64,000 nucleotides of DNA. Origin: JBMOMT01 sp049324835 (lineage in GTDB: Bacteria; Chloroflexota; Anaerolineae; CAYNKW01). Both the position numbers and the translations under genes were made by a program. Under the pieces are notes generated by a model that made no database searches, was not told the origin of the DNA, and saw nothing but the letters and a program-made list of their open reading frames with translations. How positions within the stretch are numbered: position 1 is the stretch's first letter; the number at the start of each line of letters is the position of its first letter. Positions 7,705 to 18,600 of the stretch are shown here, piece by piece. Location of the stretch: NCBI GenBank assembly GCA_049324835.1, contig JBMOMT010000003.1:62001-126000 (forward strand), written 5' to 3'.

Positions 7705-9393
7705 TCAGCGGTTCAGGATGAGCACAAAGAGAAGCACGATGCTAAAAGCCACCCAGGCCAGGTAGCCCTCACCGTGCAGCAATGCGCCCATCGACCAGAC
7801 AGCCTGGCGAGTTTGGTCCAGGAACCGGCCAACGGCGCGATGAAGCCAGTCGAGCTGGAAGAGTGTGGCCAGCCGCGCAGCCCGGTCGGCCCATTCGACG
7901 GGCCAGGGCATTTGACTACGATAGAGGCCGTAACCCATCGCCAGCGGGAGCAGCAGGGCCGCCCACAATCCGATGCCACCCGAAGTGAGCGAGCCGATCG
8001 TCGACAGGCTCTGAAGGGCGGCGTGGCCGGGTGAGACGTCAGCCAGCCGTGTGGCCAGCGAAGGAAACAGCCCCAGCAACAGCAAGGGAGCTGTCTGGAG
8101 GGATGCCGCGCCCCAAACGCTCCAGGGACGGGCAGTGATCTGCGGCTGGTCAGATCGACCCTGGCCGTTCCAGAGCCTCAGCAGGGCGGCGATGGTCAGG
8201 CTCTCTGCCAGCAGCGTGAGGGCCAGCCAGCCCGCCTGCCCGCCGTCCAGCAGCGCCCGGTACAGTGGCAGCCGCACCAGAAAGCCCACCGTCAGCGGCA
8301 AACCGGCCAGCGACGCCACGCCAACACCACCGGGTAGCCGGTCGCGCCATGCCAGGCGCCCATCGCCGGCGGCTGAGAGCCAGATGCAATGAGTGGTCGA
8401 TGCGGTCGCTCCCAGCGCCAGGTTACAGGCCATCCAAAAGCCTGTGGAGGGTTGTCTGGTGAATACCCAACTCGAAAGAGCCAGGTTGAGCTGGTACAGT
8501 TCGATCAGGGATATTGCCCGGCGGGGATGCCGTTGCGCGCTGTGCCAGGCCAGCAGCGATACCAACAGCGCACCCGCCATCCCAATGATCTGGATGGCTG
8601 CGGGCAGGGGTATCGGCCCTATCAATCGCGGCGACAGGCGGGTCAGCAGGTAAAGCCCCAGACCGGGTGAGATCAGTTGAAGCGGCCATTCGGGCGGCGC
8701 GGCTGTTTCGGCGGCGTCGGTGAGCCAGAAATGAAGGGGGTAGGGAGCCAGCCGGATCAGGGAGGCAGCGATCACGAGCAGTTTGGCTGTGGCTGGCAGG
8801 CTTTGATCGGCCGTCAGTGAGAGGTTCAAGGTATCTGTCGCGAGGATAAACGTTGCCGCCAGTAATCCCAGGCAACCCAGGGCGTTGGCGATAAAGGCCC
8901 GGCCGTTTGGGGTGGGAGCCACCGTCAGGTAAACCAGATCGACCAGCAGCAATGTCGTCGCCAGAGTGGGCCAATCGGCAGCAAACAGGACCAGAAGCGC
9001 GGCTGCCAGAATCAGCCAGGCCGACGCCGGCTGTGGGAATGGCCGTGCTGCATCCTGGCCCGACCGGCCCTCACGTGGGGTTGGCCACGCTGCCAGCAGC
9101 GCCGACCACAACAGCAGCAGGCCGAACAACCGCCCCCAGGCGTCCAGGCGCGCGCTCAGTGCCACATCGATGCCCAGGCCGGGCGGAAGAACGAGTAAAC
9201 GGAAAGGCGATGCGTCGGGCGGGTGTGTGATCCAGGCCAGCGCGGCAGCCAGGAGGAAAGCGAGGGGCAGCGCGTCGTGGAGCCAGAGCGTCAACGGCGG
9301 CCGGTCTGGTAAATAGCGGCGGGCCAGCCATAGCACAATCGCGCCAGCAACCAGGATGGTTGGCGGTAAGAACAGCGTAGACCAGAGAGGCAC
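7705..9393 (-). CDS. Proton-antiporter-like membrane protein (NuoL/M-like, divergent)
   Basis: The 562-residue polytopic protein carries the recognisable element PYPLHFWLTDAAETAAPPE near residues 215-235, corresponding to PLHxWLPDAHxxAP of NuoL/M/N and Mrp subunits. Just before it, where active subunits have the proton-channel Lys, this protein has Arg (LIRLAPYPLHFW). The acidic residue of the transmembrane-5 region also seems to be Asp rather than Glu (FAADWPTLATTLLLVDLVY). The gene starts 3 bp after xseB ends, which joins a membrane module to a DNA-repair exonuclease operon. Function beyond ion movement or quinone chemistry is not deducible. Confidence 0.7.
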   Translation of the reverse strand: MPLWSTLFLPPTILVAGAIVLWLARRYLPDRPPLTLWLHDALPLAFLLAAALAWITHPPDASPFRLLVLPPGLGIDVALSARLDAWGRLFGLLLLWSALLAAWPTPREGRSGQDAARPFPQPASAWLILAAALLVLFAADWPTLATTLLLVDLVYLTVAPTPNGRAFIANALGCLGLLAATFILATDTLNLSLTADQSLPATAKLLVIAASLIRLAPYPLHFWLTDAAETAAPPEWPLQLISPGLGLYLLTRLSPRLIGPIPLPAAIQIIGMAGALLVSLLAWHSAQRHPRRAISLIELYQLNLALSSWVFTRQPSTGFWMACNLALGATASTTHCIWLSAAGDGRLAWRDRLPGGVGVASLAGLPLTVGFLVRLPLYRALLDGGQAGWLALTLLAESLTIAALLRLWNGQGRSDQPQITARPWSVWGAASLQTAPLLLLGLFPSLATRLADVSPGHAALQSLSTIGSLTSGGIGLWAALLLPLAMGYGLYRSQMPWPVEWADRAARLATLFQLDWLHRAVGRFLDQTRQAVWSMGALLHGEGYLAWVAFSIVLLFVLILNR

Positions 9394-9396
9394 GCC

Positions 9397-9636
9397 TCAC
9401 GCATCCCTTTCGAACGGCAACTCGCGATAACTGCCGTCGGCGTCGGGCAACAACTGTTTCACCCGTAGCTCAGCCTGTTCCAGTCTGTCGTTGCACAGCC
9501 GGGCCAGGGCCTGACCGCGCTCAAAGAGGGCGATAGCCTCGTCCAGTGTGAGCTCGCCGTCTTCCAGGCGACGAACGACGGCTTCCAGTTCTTGAAAAGC
9601 GGCTTCAAAGCCCGGTGTTGGTTCTAGAGTGGTCAT
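9397..9636 (-). CDS. xseB: Exodeoxyribonuclease VII small subunit
   Basis: XseB binds XseA to form exonuclease VII, which degrades single-stranded DNA from both ends. The motif FQELEAVVRRLEDGELTLDEAIALFERG and the following Leu-rich helix are diagnostic, and 79 residues is the normal size. I chose the ATG at 9636, 11 bases after GGAG. A GTG at 9648, in frame and overlapping the xseA stop by 4 bp, is the alternative start. Confidence 0.94.
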   Translation of the reverse strand: MTTLEPTPGFEAAFQELEAVVRRLEDGELTLDEAIALFERGQALARLCNDRLEQAELRVKQLLPDADGSYRELPFERDA

Positions 9637-9644
9637 GGATTGTT

Positions 9645-10904
9645 TCACTCCGTCTGATCTGAAACCACGGTGGCGCCAAATTCTCCCTGTCGCACGCGGA
9701 TGACGAGCGGGTCGCCGGTGGCCACGTGTGCCGTCGAGGTCACCACGCGCTCTGTCTGGCCGTGGCGCACGATGGCATAACCGCGGTCGAGTGTAGCCAG
9801 AGGGCTGAGCGTGGCCAGCCGGCCGGTCAACCCGTTGAGTTGCTCGCGGCGCAGCGCCAGCAGATGGCCGGCGGCGACGCCTGTCGACTGGGCGAGCTCG
9901 TCGGTGCGCTGGCGCAGGTTTTCGATCCGACGACCGGGTGAGTTGCGCCGCAGCGCCTGGGTGAGCTGGGCCAGCTTTTGGCGGCGGGCATCCAACTGGT
10001 GCTGTAGCGCGCCGATCAGCCGGCTGTGTTGGCTGCGCAGGCCGGTCAGTAATTCGAAACGATCCGGCACGGCCAGTTCGGCAGCCGCCGAGGGGGTGGG
10101 GGCGCGCACGTCGGCGGCGAAATCGGCGATGGTGAAATCGATCTCGTGGCCCACACCCGAGATCACCGGCGCGCGAGAAGCGGCGATGGCACGCGCCACC
10201 CGCTCGTCGTTAAAGGCCCACAGGTCTTCCAGCGAGCCTCCACCGCGGGCAACGATGATGACGTCTACCTGGGCGTGATCGTTGAGCGCCTGGATGGCGG
10301 CCACGATCTGGGGCGGGGCCTGGTCGCCCTGCACCAATGTGGGCGCGATCAGCACTTCGACCGGCGGGTATCGCCGGGCCAGGACGTTGAGGATGTCTTG
10401 CAGGGCGGCGGCTGTGGCCGAGGTGACGATGCCCAGACGGCGAGGAAAGGGCGGCAGGGGCCGTTTGCGCCCGGCATCAAAAAGCCCCTGGTCGGCCAGA
10501 CGCTGTTTGAGGGCCTCGAACTCCAGGTACAGGCGGCCCATGCCCACGCTCTGGAGATGATCGACGTAAAGCTGATAGTTTCCGGCCGCCTCGTAGACCG
10601 AGACGTGTCCATGGGCCAGCACCGATTGACCATCTTGTGGCAGGATGCCGTGGCGGGCCACGTCGGAGCGCCACATGACGCCGCGCAGGCTGGATTGATC
10701 GTCCTTGAGGCTGAAATAGGCGTGTCCGGAGGCCGTCACGCGCAGGTTCGAGATCTCGCCTGCCACCCACACGTCTTGCAGGACATAATCGCCTTCCAGC
10801 AGGCTTTTGACGTAACGGGTAAGCTGCGAAATGGTCAGCGGCTCGGATGACGGATCAAAGAAGCTCAGTTGGCCAGAACCGTCGCGCGGCGGTCGAAAGG
10901 GCAC
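9645..10904 (-). CDS. xseA: Exodeoxyribonuclease VII large subunit
   Basis: This is the catalytic subunit of exonuclease VII. It shows an N-terminal OB-fold (LTISQLTRYVKSLLEGD, VWVAGEISNLR, GHAYFSLKD), then the family core with IVTSATAAALQDILNVLARRYP and the highly conserved ARGGGSLEDLWAFNDE and SGVGHEIDFTIADFAADVRAPTPSAAAE, followed by coiled coil. The start is the GTG at 10904: GAGGAG lies seven bases upstream and a consensus promoter ends just before it. An upstream TTG at 10961 would lie before the transcription start. It leads the xseA-xseB-membrane-gene operon. Confidence 0.95.
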   Translation of the reverse strand: MPFRPPRDGSGQLSFFDPSSEPLTISQLTRYVKSLLEGDYVLQDVWVAGEISNLRVTASGHAYFSLKDDQSSLRGVMWRSDVARHGILPQDGQSVLAHGHVSVYEAAGNYQLYVDHLQSVGMGRLYLEFEALKQRLADQGLFDAGRKRPLPPFPRRLGIVTSATAAALQDILNVLARRYPPVEVLIAPTLVQGDQAPPQIVAAIQALNDHAQVDVIIVARGGGSLEDLWAFNDERVARAIAASRAPVISGVGHEIDFTIADFAADVRAPTPSAAAELAVPDRFELLTGLRSQHSRLIGALQHQLDARRQKLAQLTQALRRNSPGRRIENLRQRTDELAQSTGVAAGHLLALRREQLNGLTGRLATLSPLATLDRGYAIVRHGQTERVVTSTAHVATGDPLVIRVRQGEFGATVVSDQTE

Positions 10905-10940
10905 CTGGCGGCTCCTCAAAAACGGGCTGATGTGCGGTCT

Positions 10941-10969
10941 ATCATAACCCACGTTGGGCAAACTGTCAA
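10941..10969 (-). promoter_or_regulatory. Sigma70-type promoter of the xseA operon
   Basis: On the minus strand TTGACA (10964-10969) is separated by 17 bp from TATGAT (10941-10946). Transcription would begin about 30 bases before the chosen xseA start. Confidence 0.75.
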
Positions 10970-10987
10970 GCTGGGGCGCGGTGACGA

Positions 10988-11019
10988 CAAAAAGCGGCCA
11001 ACCCCAGGGGCCGGCCGCT
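10988..11019 (-). terminator. Intrinsic terminator after the LPVTG surface-protein gene
   Basis: On the minus strand the palindrome AGCGGCC...GGCCGCT is followed by TTTTTG. It lies just downstream of the 11043-11975 gene and before the xseA promoter. Confidence 0.65.
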
Positions 11020-11042
11020 CGCTGTTTGGCTGGCTGTGTGAC

Positions 11043-11975
11043 TCAGGCTCTGAGGGTGTGGGTGCGCAGGCGTCGGGCTATGAGCAGCAGCGCAGCCAGA
11101 CCCAGGCCGGTCAGCGGCATTTCGATGCCGATGCCCGTGACGGGCAGCTCGTCGGCTGGCCCGCGGGAAACGGACAGCGTCGCCGTGGCCTGAGTGGCAG
11201 CGCTCTCACGGTAGAGCAGCGACGATCGGTTGGTCAGTTCCCAGGACTCACCGTGGTTAGGCTCCACCAGGGTTACGAAACTCACGATGGCCTCTTCATC
11301 CGGCCCCAATGTGCCCAGCCGGGCGATCACCAGGTTATCGGCATAGTCCACCGGCCCGTGGTCCGATTCGGCGCTCACGTAACCCAACCCCGATGGTATC
11401 AGGTCGGTCAGTTGGACATGGGTGATGGCTGTTTCCAGGTTGTTTTTGATGTGCACGGTAAAGGTCACCCGGTCGCCTGGCAGCGCTTCGGTGGCGCTGG
11501 CCTGCATGGTGTGTGTCACCGGCAGGGGCAGGGGCTGTTCGCCTTCGTACACCCCCAGGTTGACGACGGTCTCGTCGCCGGCGATCGGCCTCACGGCCAC
11601 GTCGGCAGTCAGGGGTTGGTAGGGGCTGTCTTGAGGCGCTACTATGTTGAGCAGGATGATGTCGTTGCCCAGGCGTTCAAAGACAAAATACCCCGTTGTA
11701 TCGCTGGCGGTGTCCAGGTGCCAGTCGGCGCCACTCGCCCGGATAGGCACGTTGGGCTCGTTGCGAAATCCCCAGTTGATGATGACGCCGTGTATACTGG
11801 GCGGCTGGCCGGTGGTCAGGCTGGGCAACGGTGTGGGTGTTGGCGGTTGTACGGTGGGCCGGTCTTCCGGGCCCTGACTGGCTGCCGGGGTGGGTGTGCC
11901 AAGCGCGACAGCCAGCAACAGGGCCAGCAGTACGGTCAGACCAGAAAAAGCTCTGAGGGCAGCGAATCTACGCAT
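11043..11975 (-). CDS. Secreted DUF11-type surface protein with LPVTG sorting signal
   Basis: The 310-residue protein has an N-terminal signal peptide (hydrophobic 10-27, cleavage around PAASQG), a Pro/Thr linker, and a carboxypeptidase-regulatory-like segment (SIHGVIINWGFRNEPNVPI). A DUF11-like beta domain follows (ASATEALPGDRVTFTVHIKN). The C-terminus is a canonical sorting signal: LPVTG at about residues 277-281, a hydrophobic stretch (MPLTGLGLAALLLI) and a basic tail RRLRTHTLRA. This predicts sortase attachment or at least C-terminal membrane anchoring. No sortase gene is in the window. The ATG follows AGGAGG at eight bases. It is divergent from the giant surface protein. Confidence 0.85.
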   Translation of the reverse strand: MRRFAALRAFSGLTVLLALLLAVALGTPTPAASQGPEDRPTVQPPTPTPLPSLTTGQPPSIHGVIINWGFRNEPNVPIRASGADWHLDTASDTTGYFVFERLGNDIILLNIVAPQDSPYQPLTADVAVRPIAGDETVVNLGVYEGEQPLPLPVTHTMQASATEALPGDRVTFTVHIKNNLETAITHVQLTDLIPSGLGYVSAESDHGPVDYADNLVIARLGTLGPDEEAIVSFVTLVEPNHGESWELTNRSSLLYRESAATQATATLSVSRGPADELPVTGIGIEMPLTGLGLAALLLIARRLRTHTLRA

Positions 11976-12088
11976 GGAGGTGACCTCCTCTCTACGGTAC
12001 GGTCGGCCTGCGAGGCCAGCCTGGTCACAGAGGCTGATGCAGAAAAACGATGGTGTGCCAGCGAGCGATCTGATCTAGAGCTACATAC

Positions 12089-12117
12089 ATTTTAATGCTT
12101 TTTTCACAATTGTGCAA
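12089..12117 (-). promoter_or_regulatory. Promoter for the LPVTG surface protein
   Basis: On the minus strand TTGCAC (12112-12117) and TAAAAT (12089-12094) are 17 bp apart. The leader to the gene start is about 110 bases. Confidence 0.55.
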
Positions 12118-12203
12118 GTGTTAATTTCAGAACTGGACGCCGGCGTTTATTCAATGATGGTCCACAAGTTATCGTCTCTCTCTTGGGTGTTGATGATCTG
12201 GTT

Positions 12204-12272
12204 TGACCGCAGAGCCCACCGAGTTCGCGGAGAAAAAGATAGAAAACTCGGCGGGCTGTGTTCTCGGCGGTG
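12204..12272. repeat. Imperfect palindromic repeat
   Basis: AGCCCACCGAGTT at 12213-12225 pairs with AACTCGGCGGGCT at 12245-12257 (12 of 13), and the flanking GACCGC and GCGGT extend the stem. It lies in the 645-bp gap between two divergent surface-protein genes and contains no plausible gene. It looks like a REP-type interspersed element. Confidence 0.5.
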
Positions 12273-12349
12273 AAAAACGGCCCAGGTGTTTCGTCAAAAC
12301 CCGGTAGTGTCTTGACGATGAAATCCTCGCACGTTTGGCAATAAAATAC

Positions 12350-12399
12350 ACCACCAAGGCACCGAGACACAAAGCCTTTTTTCTTGGTGTCTTGGTGGT
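12350..12399. repeat. Palindromic repeat of the 'ttggtgtcttggtgg' type
   Basis: ACCACCAAGGCACCGAG at 12350-12366 pairs with CTTGGTGTCTTGGTGGT at 12383-12399 with two mismatches around an A/T-rich loop. A related but less ordered sequence lies at about 44735-44800. The similar wording suggests an interspersed repeat family. The short minus-strand reading frame across it is not a gene. Confidence 0.5.
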
Positions 12400-12509
12400 T
12401 ATCTTTTCGGCTTCGACGTGAGCTCAGCCGAACGGTTCCGGCTTGGCCGGGTTGGGGAGACTATCCAAAAGTGTATGGAAGGATACTCTGGCACATTTCA
12501 GATCAAAGA

Positions 12510-12538
12510 TTGACATCGAGCATTAACAACGGTATAAT
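12510..12538 (+). promoter_or_regulatory. Consensus promoter for the giant surface protein
   Basis: TTGACA (12510-12515), 17 bp, TATAAT (12533-12538): both hexamers are perfect. Transcription would begin near 12546, about 75 bases before the chosen GTG start. Confidence 0.85.
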
Positions 12539-12621
12539 GAGGTTGTCTTGCATCACAGAGATCGATCCACACCCCTCTTGACATCAAGCCATCGCCCTGG
12601 TTCATGGAAGGGAGGATTGCC

Positions 12622-15600
12622 GTGTACTCGTTGTCTCTCGTTTTGCAGACTTGGGCCGTCTGGATACAGCGCTCGCCTCAAAAGCGCCGGCAGTTTTTTT
12701 CACTGGCGCTGGTTCTGGCCCTGATGTTGCAATTTATGCCTCTCGACCTGCCGATCCCCAGCCAGGTCGTCTCCCGGTTGTTGATCCCTCCCTCGGCGGT
12801 GCTCCCGGCCTGGATTAACCCGGATACTGCGGCTGTGGCCGAAGCGCTGGCGCCTCTGGATCGTGTGGTGGAGAGCCTGGAACCCGGATTGGCCCACGCC
12901 AAAGAGATCCAACCCACCACCCTCCAGTTCACCAAGGTCTGCGATCCCAATCCTGTGGGCCAGGGTGGGTTGATCACCTACACCCTCTACATCACCAACA
13001 CCGGCGCCATCACCGCCAGCATCCTGATCACCGACCCTTACCCCACCAACACCACCTATGCCAGCATCCTGCCCGGCTCCGATGGCGGGGCCACCTGGTC
13101 GTCCACGGCTCTGACCGACTATGTGCGCTTTTACACCGGCGATTTTTTCGATATCCCCGGCGACAAAGGGCTGGCGCCCGGACGCACGGCCATTCAACGC
13201 TTCCAGGTGCGCGTGGCAAAGCCCTTCACCGATCAGGCCACCATCACCAACACCGCCTTTCTCACCGCCAACCTCGTCTCGCCGCTGGCGGCATCCTGCA
13301 TTGTCACCGTCAACGCGCCGGTGTTTGCCATTGGCAAAACACCGGCCAGCTCCACCGTCGAGGCCGGCGAAACCCTGACCTACACCCTCTACATCACCAA
13401 CACCGGCCACCTCACCGCCACTCTGCTCTTTACCGTCACCGATCGGGTTCCCGACGCCATGCATTACCTCAGTTCCTCTCCGGCCGGTTCCTATTCAGAG
13501 CCAGACCGCACTGTCACCTGGGTGCTCACCGACGACCTGGGCGTCGGCCAGGCCGTGACCACCTCCCTCGTCGTCACCGTGACCACGCCCTACACCAACG
13601 GCGTCATTCTCACCAACAGCAGCTACCGCGTCTGGAGCGACGAAGTGCTCGCCGCCGCCGAAGGCGACCCGGTGACCGTCACCGTGACCAGTCATCCTCA
13701 CCTGGCCCTGACCAAGGTCGACGCCGTTGATCCGGTGCAGGCGGGCGACTATCTCACCTATACTCTCACCCTGGAAAACCAGAGCGGCGCCAACGGCCAC
13801 GCCCAGAACGTGGCCGTCACCGATACCGTGCCTCTCAGCGCCACCTTTGCAGGTTGCAGCGGCGCGCCGTGCGCCGAGAGTGGCGGCGTCGTCACCTGGA
13901 CGCTGCCCGCCGGCGACGAGCTGATCGTCGGGCAGAGCGCGCAGTTCACCCTCACTGTGCGGGTGCACAGCCCGCTGATCTCTGGCACCCTGCTGACCAA
14001 CGCCTCCTACGGCGTCACCGCCACCAACGCCGCCTCACCCACCGCTGGCGCCGCCGTGACCACCACCGTCAACAGCAGCCCCAGCCTCACAGTGACCAAA
14101 TCGGTGGATCCGGATTCTGTGATGGCCGGGGAAATCGTCACCTACACCATCGAACTCGTCAACGACGGCAACGAAACGGCCACCGGCGTCTCGATCACCG
14201 ATACGCTGCCCGTCAGTTTCACCTTTGGCGGCCTGGTCAGCGGGCCCGCGCCCTCCGGGGCGTCCACTCGCACCATCACCTGGACCGATCAAACCGTCAC
14301 CGGCACGGTGATAGGCCGATCCATCACCCCCGGCCCGCTGACGCTGATTTTCACCGCCACCGTCGACGCCGCCATTCCCGATGGCACGGTGCACACCAAT
14401 CTCGTCACCGCCGCCTACCGCCTGGGTGAGATTACCACCGGTCCCACTGCTCCGGTGACGGTTACATCTCCCCTGCTGGATATTGCCAAATCGCCCCATG
14501 CCGCTCAGGTCGATGCTGGCGAGCGGCTAACCTACACCATCCGCTACTCTAACACCAACAGCACACCCGCCACCTCGGTCGTCATCACCGACCGCCTGCC
14601 GGCCCACGTTAGTTTTGTCGGCGCCAGCGGCGATTTTGCCGGCTACCAGCCTGTCATCCCCGCTGCCGGAGAGGTGATGACGTTTACCATCGGCGGGCTG
14701 GCCCAGGCCGATGGGCAACAATCCATCGCCCTGGTGCTGAGCGTGTCCAGCCCGCTGACGGACGGCACCGTGCTCACCAACCAGGCGCGCATCAGCGCCG
14801 CCGAGCCATCTGTCGCCGACACCGGCCCGGTGACGGTGGTCGTCCGCAGCGCGCCGAGTCTCTCTCTACAAAAAACCGATTCACCCGATCCGGTGGAGGC
14901 CGGCGCGGCGCTGGGCTACGTCCTCACCGCCACCAACGCCGCCTTGGCCAACGCCCTCGCCGCCGGCGTGACCATCACCGACGTGGTGCCGCAGCACACC
15001 ACCTTTGTCGCCGCCGCCACCGCCGGTCTCACCTTCGAAGGCCCCGATGCCAACGACGTGATCACCTGGACCCTGGCCTCGGCCCTGGCCCCCGGCGATA
15101 GCGCCGTGGTCACCTTTACCGTGGCCGTGGACTCGCCCTTGCCCGACGGCGCCGTTCTCACCAACACGGGCTGGCTCACCTGCGCCCAGGGCGTGGGCGC
15201 CGCCGCCACGGCGACGACCACCGTCCAGAGCCGGCCCGCCCTGACGCTGACCAAACAAGACGCCCCCGATCCGGCGGCTGTGGGCGGCGCGCTTTACTAC
15301 ACCCTCACCGCCACCAACCTGGCCTCGGCCAACGCCGCCGCCACCTCGGTCGTCCTCACCGACGCCCTGCCGGCCGACGTCACTTTTACCGGCGCGTCGC
15401 CCGGCTACACCGGCCCCGACGCCCAGGGCGTGATCACCTGGACGCTGCCCGATCTGAACCCCGGCGACAGCCAGGCGATCACCCTCACCACGCTGGTGAA
15501 CACCGATCTGGCCGACGAGACGACGCTCACCAACTGCGCCTGGATCACCAGCGCCCAGGGCGTGGGCGCCGCCGCCACCGAGACGACCACTGTCCGCGCT

Positions 15601-18600
15601 CCAGACCTGACCGTGAGCAAATCGGCCACACCGGCCATCGCCCGGCCCGGCGAAACCATCACCTACGTGATCGTCTTTTCCAACAGCGGCGGCATCGCCG
15701 CCAGCGGCGTGCGCCTCACCGATACCCTGCCGCTGAGCGTCAGCCTGGTCACTTCGCAGACCACCTCGGCCAGCTACGTACCCGGCTCCAGTTTTGCCTG
15801 GTATTCCGATACGGTCGAAGCGGGCAGCGTGGGCGTCATCACCCTCACCGCTCAGGTGACCACCACACCAGGCTGGATCGATGCCGACGGCGGCACGGCC
15901 ATCGAAAACAGCGTCGTCATCACCGGCGCCACACCCGACGGCGATCCTTCCAATAATCGAACCACGGCGCAGACCACCGTCTACGCCGGGCTTCCGGCCA
16001 CACTCACCCTCAGCGCCGCACCAACCACGACCACCGTCGATGGCTCGTCGACGATCACCGCCGCCGTCACCGACGCCTGGGGCAACCCGGTCATGAACCA
16101 GGACAACGTCACCGTCACCCTGGGCAGCAGCCTGGCCGGCAGCCAGATCACGCCGCCCACGGCGACGCTTTTGTTGGGGCAGGCCACGGCGAGCATCACC
16201 TCCACGGCCACGGGCCTGGCCCTGGTCAGCGGCGCCATCGGCGCCAACCCCACCGTGACCGACACGGCGACCGTCACTTTTGCCGCCGGCGCGCTGCACC
16301 ACCTGGCCTTCGGCCCCCTCGCCGATCAGACGGCCGGCGTCGATTTTACCATCAACATCACCGCCTGCGATCGTTACAGCAACGTGGTCGATTACGACGG
16401 CGTCGTGACGCTGGCAGACCCCAGCACCGGCTCGCTGAGACCGGTCACATCGGACAATTTCGTCAACGGCATCCTTTCGTCGCAGGCCGTCAGCATCACC
16501 CAGGCCCGGGCCAACCAGCCCATGCGGGCCGTCACCGCCGCCGTGACCAGCAACAGCGATCCCTTTACCGTGACGGCCAGCGCGGCAACCACTCTCACGC
16601 TGAGCGCCGCGCCGTCTACGGTGGGCGTGGGCGTGAACGCCGACCTGACGGCTGCCCTCGTCGACGCTTTCGATAACCCCGTGGCGGCCACGACCATCAC
16701 CTTCACCGCCGCCAACCTGGGCGGCGGCAGCATCGACCCGGCCGCCGCGGCCACCGACGCCGCCGGCGAGGCGACGGCGATCATCTCGTCCACAGTGCTG
16801 GGATCGCGCCTGATCACCGCCGCCACCGGCAGCCTCACCGCCACGACCTGGATCACCTTCACCGCCGGGCCGCCGGCCGTCATCACGCTGACCATCACCT
16901 CTTCGACGACGGTGGTGGGCAGCGCGGCCCAGATGACCACCACCGTGGCCGACGCCTATGGCAACCCGGTGTCGGATGAAGACATGGCCTTCAACACGGA
17001 TGACGACCTGGGCGGCGGCGCCATCAGCCCGGCGACCGATACCACCGACGCCGGCGGCCAGGCCACGTCGGCCATCAGCAGCACTGCCAGCGGCGTCAAA
17101 ACGGTGGTGGCCGAGGCGACCAACGGTATCACCGGCACGGCCCAGGTCACTTTTACCGCCGGCGCGTTGGATCATTTTGCCGTGGGGCCGGTGGCCGATC
17201 CGCAGACGGCGGGCGTGGCTTTTACGCTGGTCGTCACCGCCCAAGACAGTTTTAGCAACACCGTGCTGGGTTTCACCGGCCAGGTCACCCTCACCGACAG
17301 CACCGGCACGCTTTTGCCGGGAGTATCGGGCGGTTTCGTGGATGGTGTGCGCAGCGAGAGCGCCACCATCACCCTGGCCCAAACGGGCGTGACGATCGCC
17401 GTCACTCACACCGCCGGGACCGAGGCGGGCCTGAGTAATACCTTCGGCGTGGTGGCCAACGCGCCCGCCACCGTCACGCTCCAGGTCGCGCCGGTCAACG
17501 TGCCGCTGCAGGGCGCTGCTGCACTCACGGCCACCGTCACCGACGCCTGGAGCAACCCCGTGACCGATGGCACGCCGGTTACGTTTACCACGTCGGCCGG
17601 CTCGGTGGTTCCCTCTCCCGCCGCGACGACCGACGGCGCCGCGACGGCGCAGCTCACCGCCGACTGCGTCGAGCGCACGGGTGTCATGGTCATGGTTATG
17701 GCCGGCCTGGTGTTTGACACGGCGACGATCAGTTTTACCGCGCCGGGCGCGCCGATGGCCCTGAGCGTGACCGCTGCGCCGGGCAGCATCCCTGTGGGCA
17801 GCGGCACGGCGGTCGTCACCGCCACCGCCGTCGACTGCGCCGCCAACCCCGTGCCGGGCCAGGTGGTGAGCTTTGCCGCCAGCCTGGGCAGCCTGCCGGC
17901 CAGCGGCGCCACCGATGCCAGCGGCCTTGTCACGGCCACACTGACCGCCGGAACGACGGCGGGCACGGCGGCCATCACGGCCACGCTGGGCAGCCTGAGC
18001 GACACCACCTCGGTGGTCATCGAGCCGGGCGCGCCGGCCACCGTGACCGTCACCGCGAATCCGGCCAGCATCCCGGCCAACGGCCACGCTACCTCCACCG
18101 TCACCACCCACGTCACCGACGTCTATGGCAACCCGGTGGCCGACGGCGCCAACGGCACGCTGGATTACCATCCCACCGCGTTGGGCAGTCTCGCGCCGCT
18201 CACTTTTACCACCACCGCTGGCAGCGGCGCGGCGATCTTTACCGCCGATGTGCTCACTGGCACGGTGACCCTCACCGCCACGGTGGATGGCATCAGCGGC
18301 GCGACGCAACTCACGCTGACGCCGGGCATCACCGAGCTTTACCTGCCCATGGCGATGCGCCAGTATGCGCCGCCGCCGCGTTACGACCTGCTGGTAGAGA
18401 GTGTGACCTGGAGCCCGTCGCCGCCGACGGCGGGCCAGCCTTACCACGTAGAGATCGTGGTGCGCAACGACGGCACGCTGACCGTGACCAACGATTTCTG
18501 GGTGGATCTCTACCTGAACCCGCGCGCCACGCCGGGCGTGAATCAGACCTGGGACATGCTATCGCGTTCCAGCTATGGCAAAGCCTGGCTGGTGCGCGAC

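Noticed and set aside
12104..12370. 88-codon minus-strand frame
   Set aside because: It spans two palindromic repeats and has no ribosome site or motif.
14881..18447. A 1188-codon open frame on the minus strand
   Set aside because: It is a shadow of the repetitive, GCC/ACC-rich giant surface-protein gene. Its translation is a low-complexity Arg/Gly/His-rich string with no motif, and it has no ribosome site.
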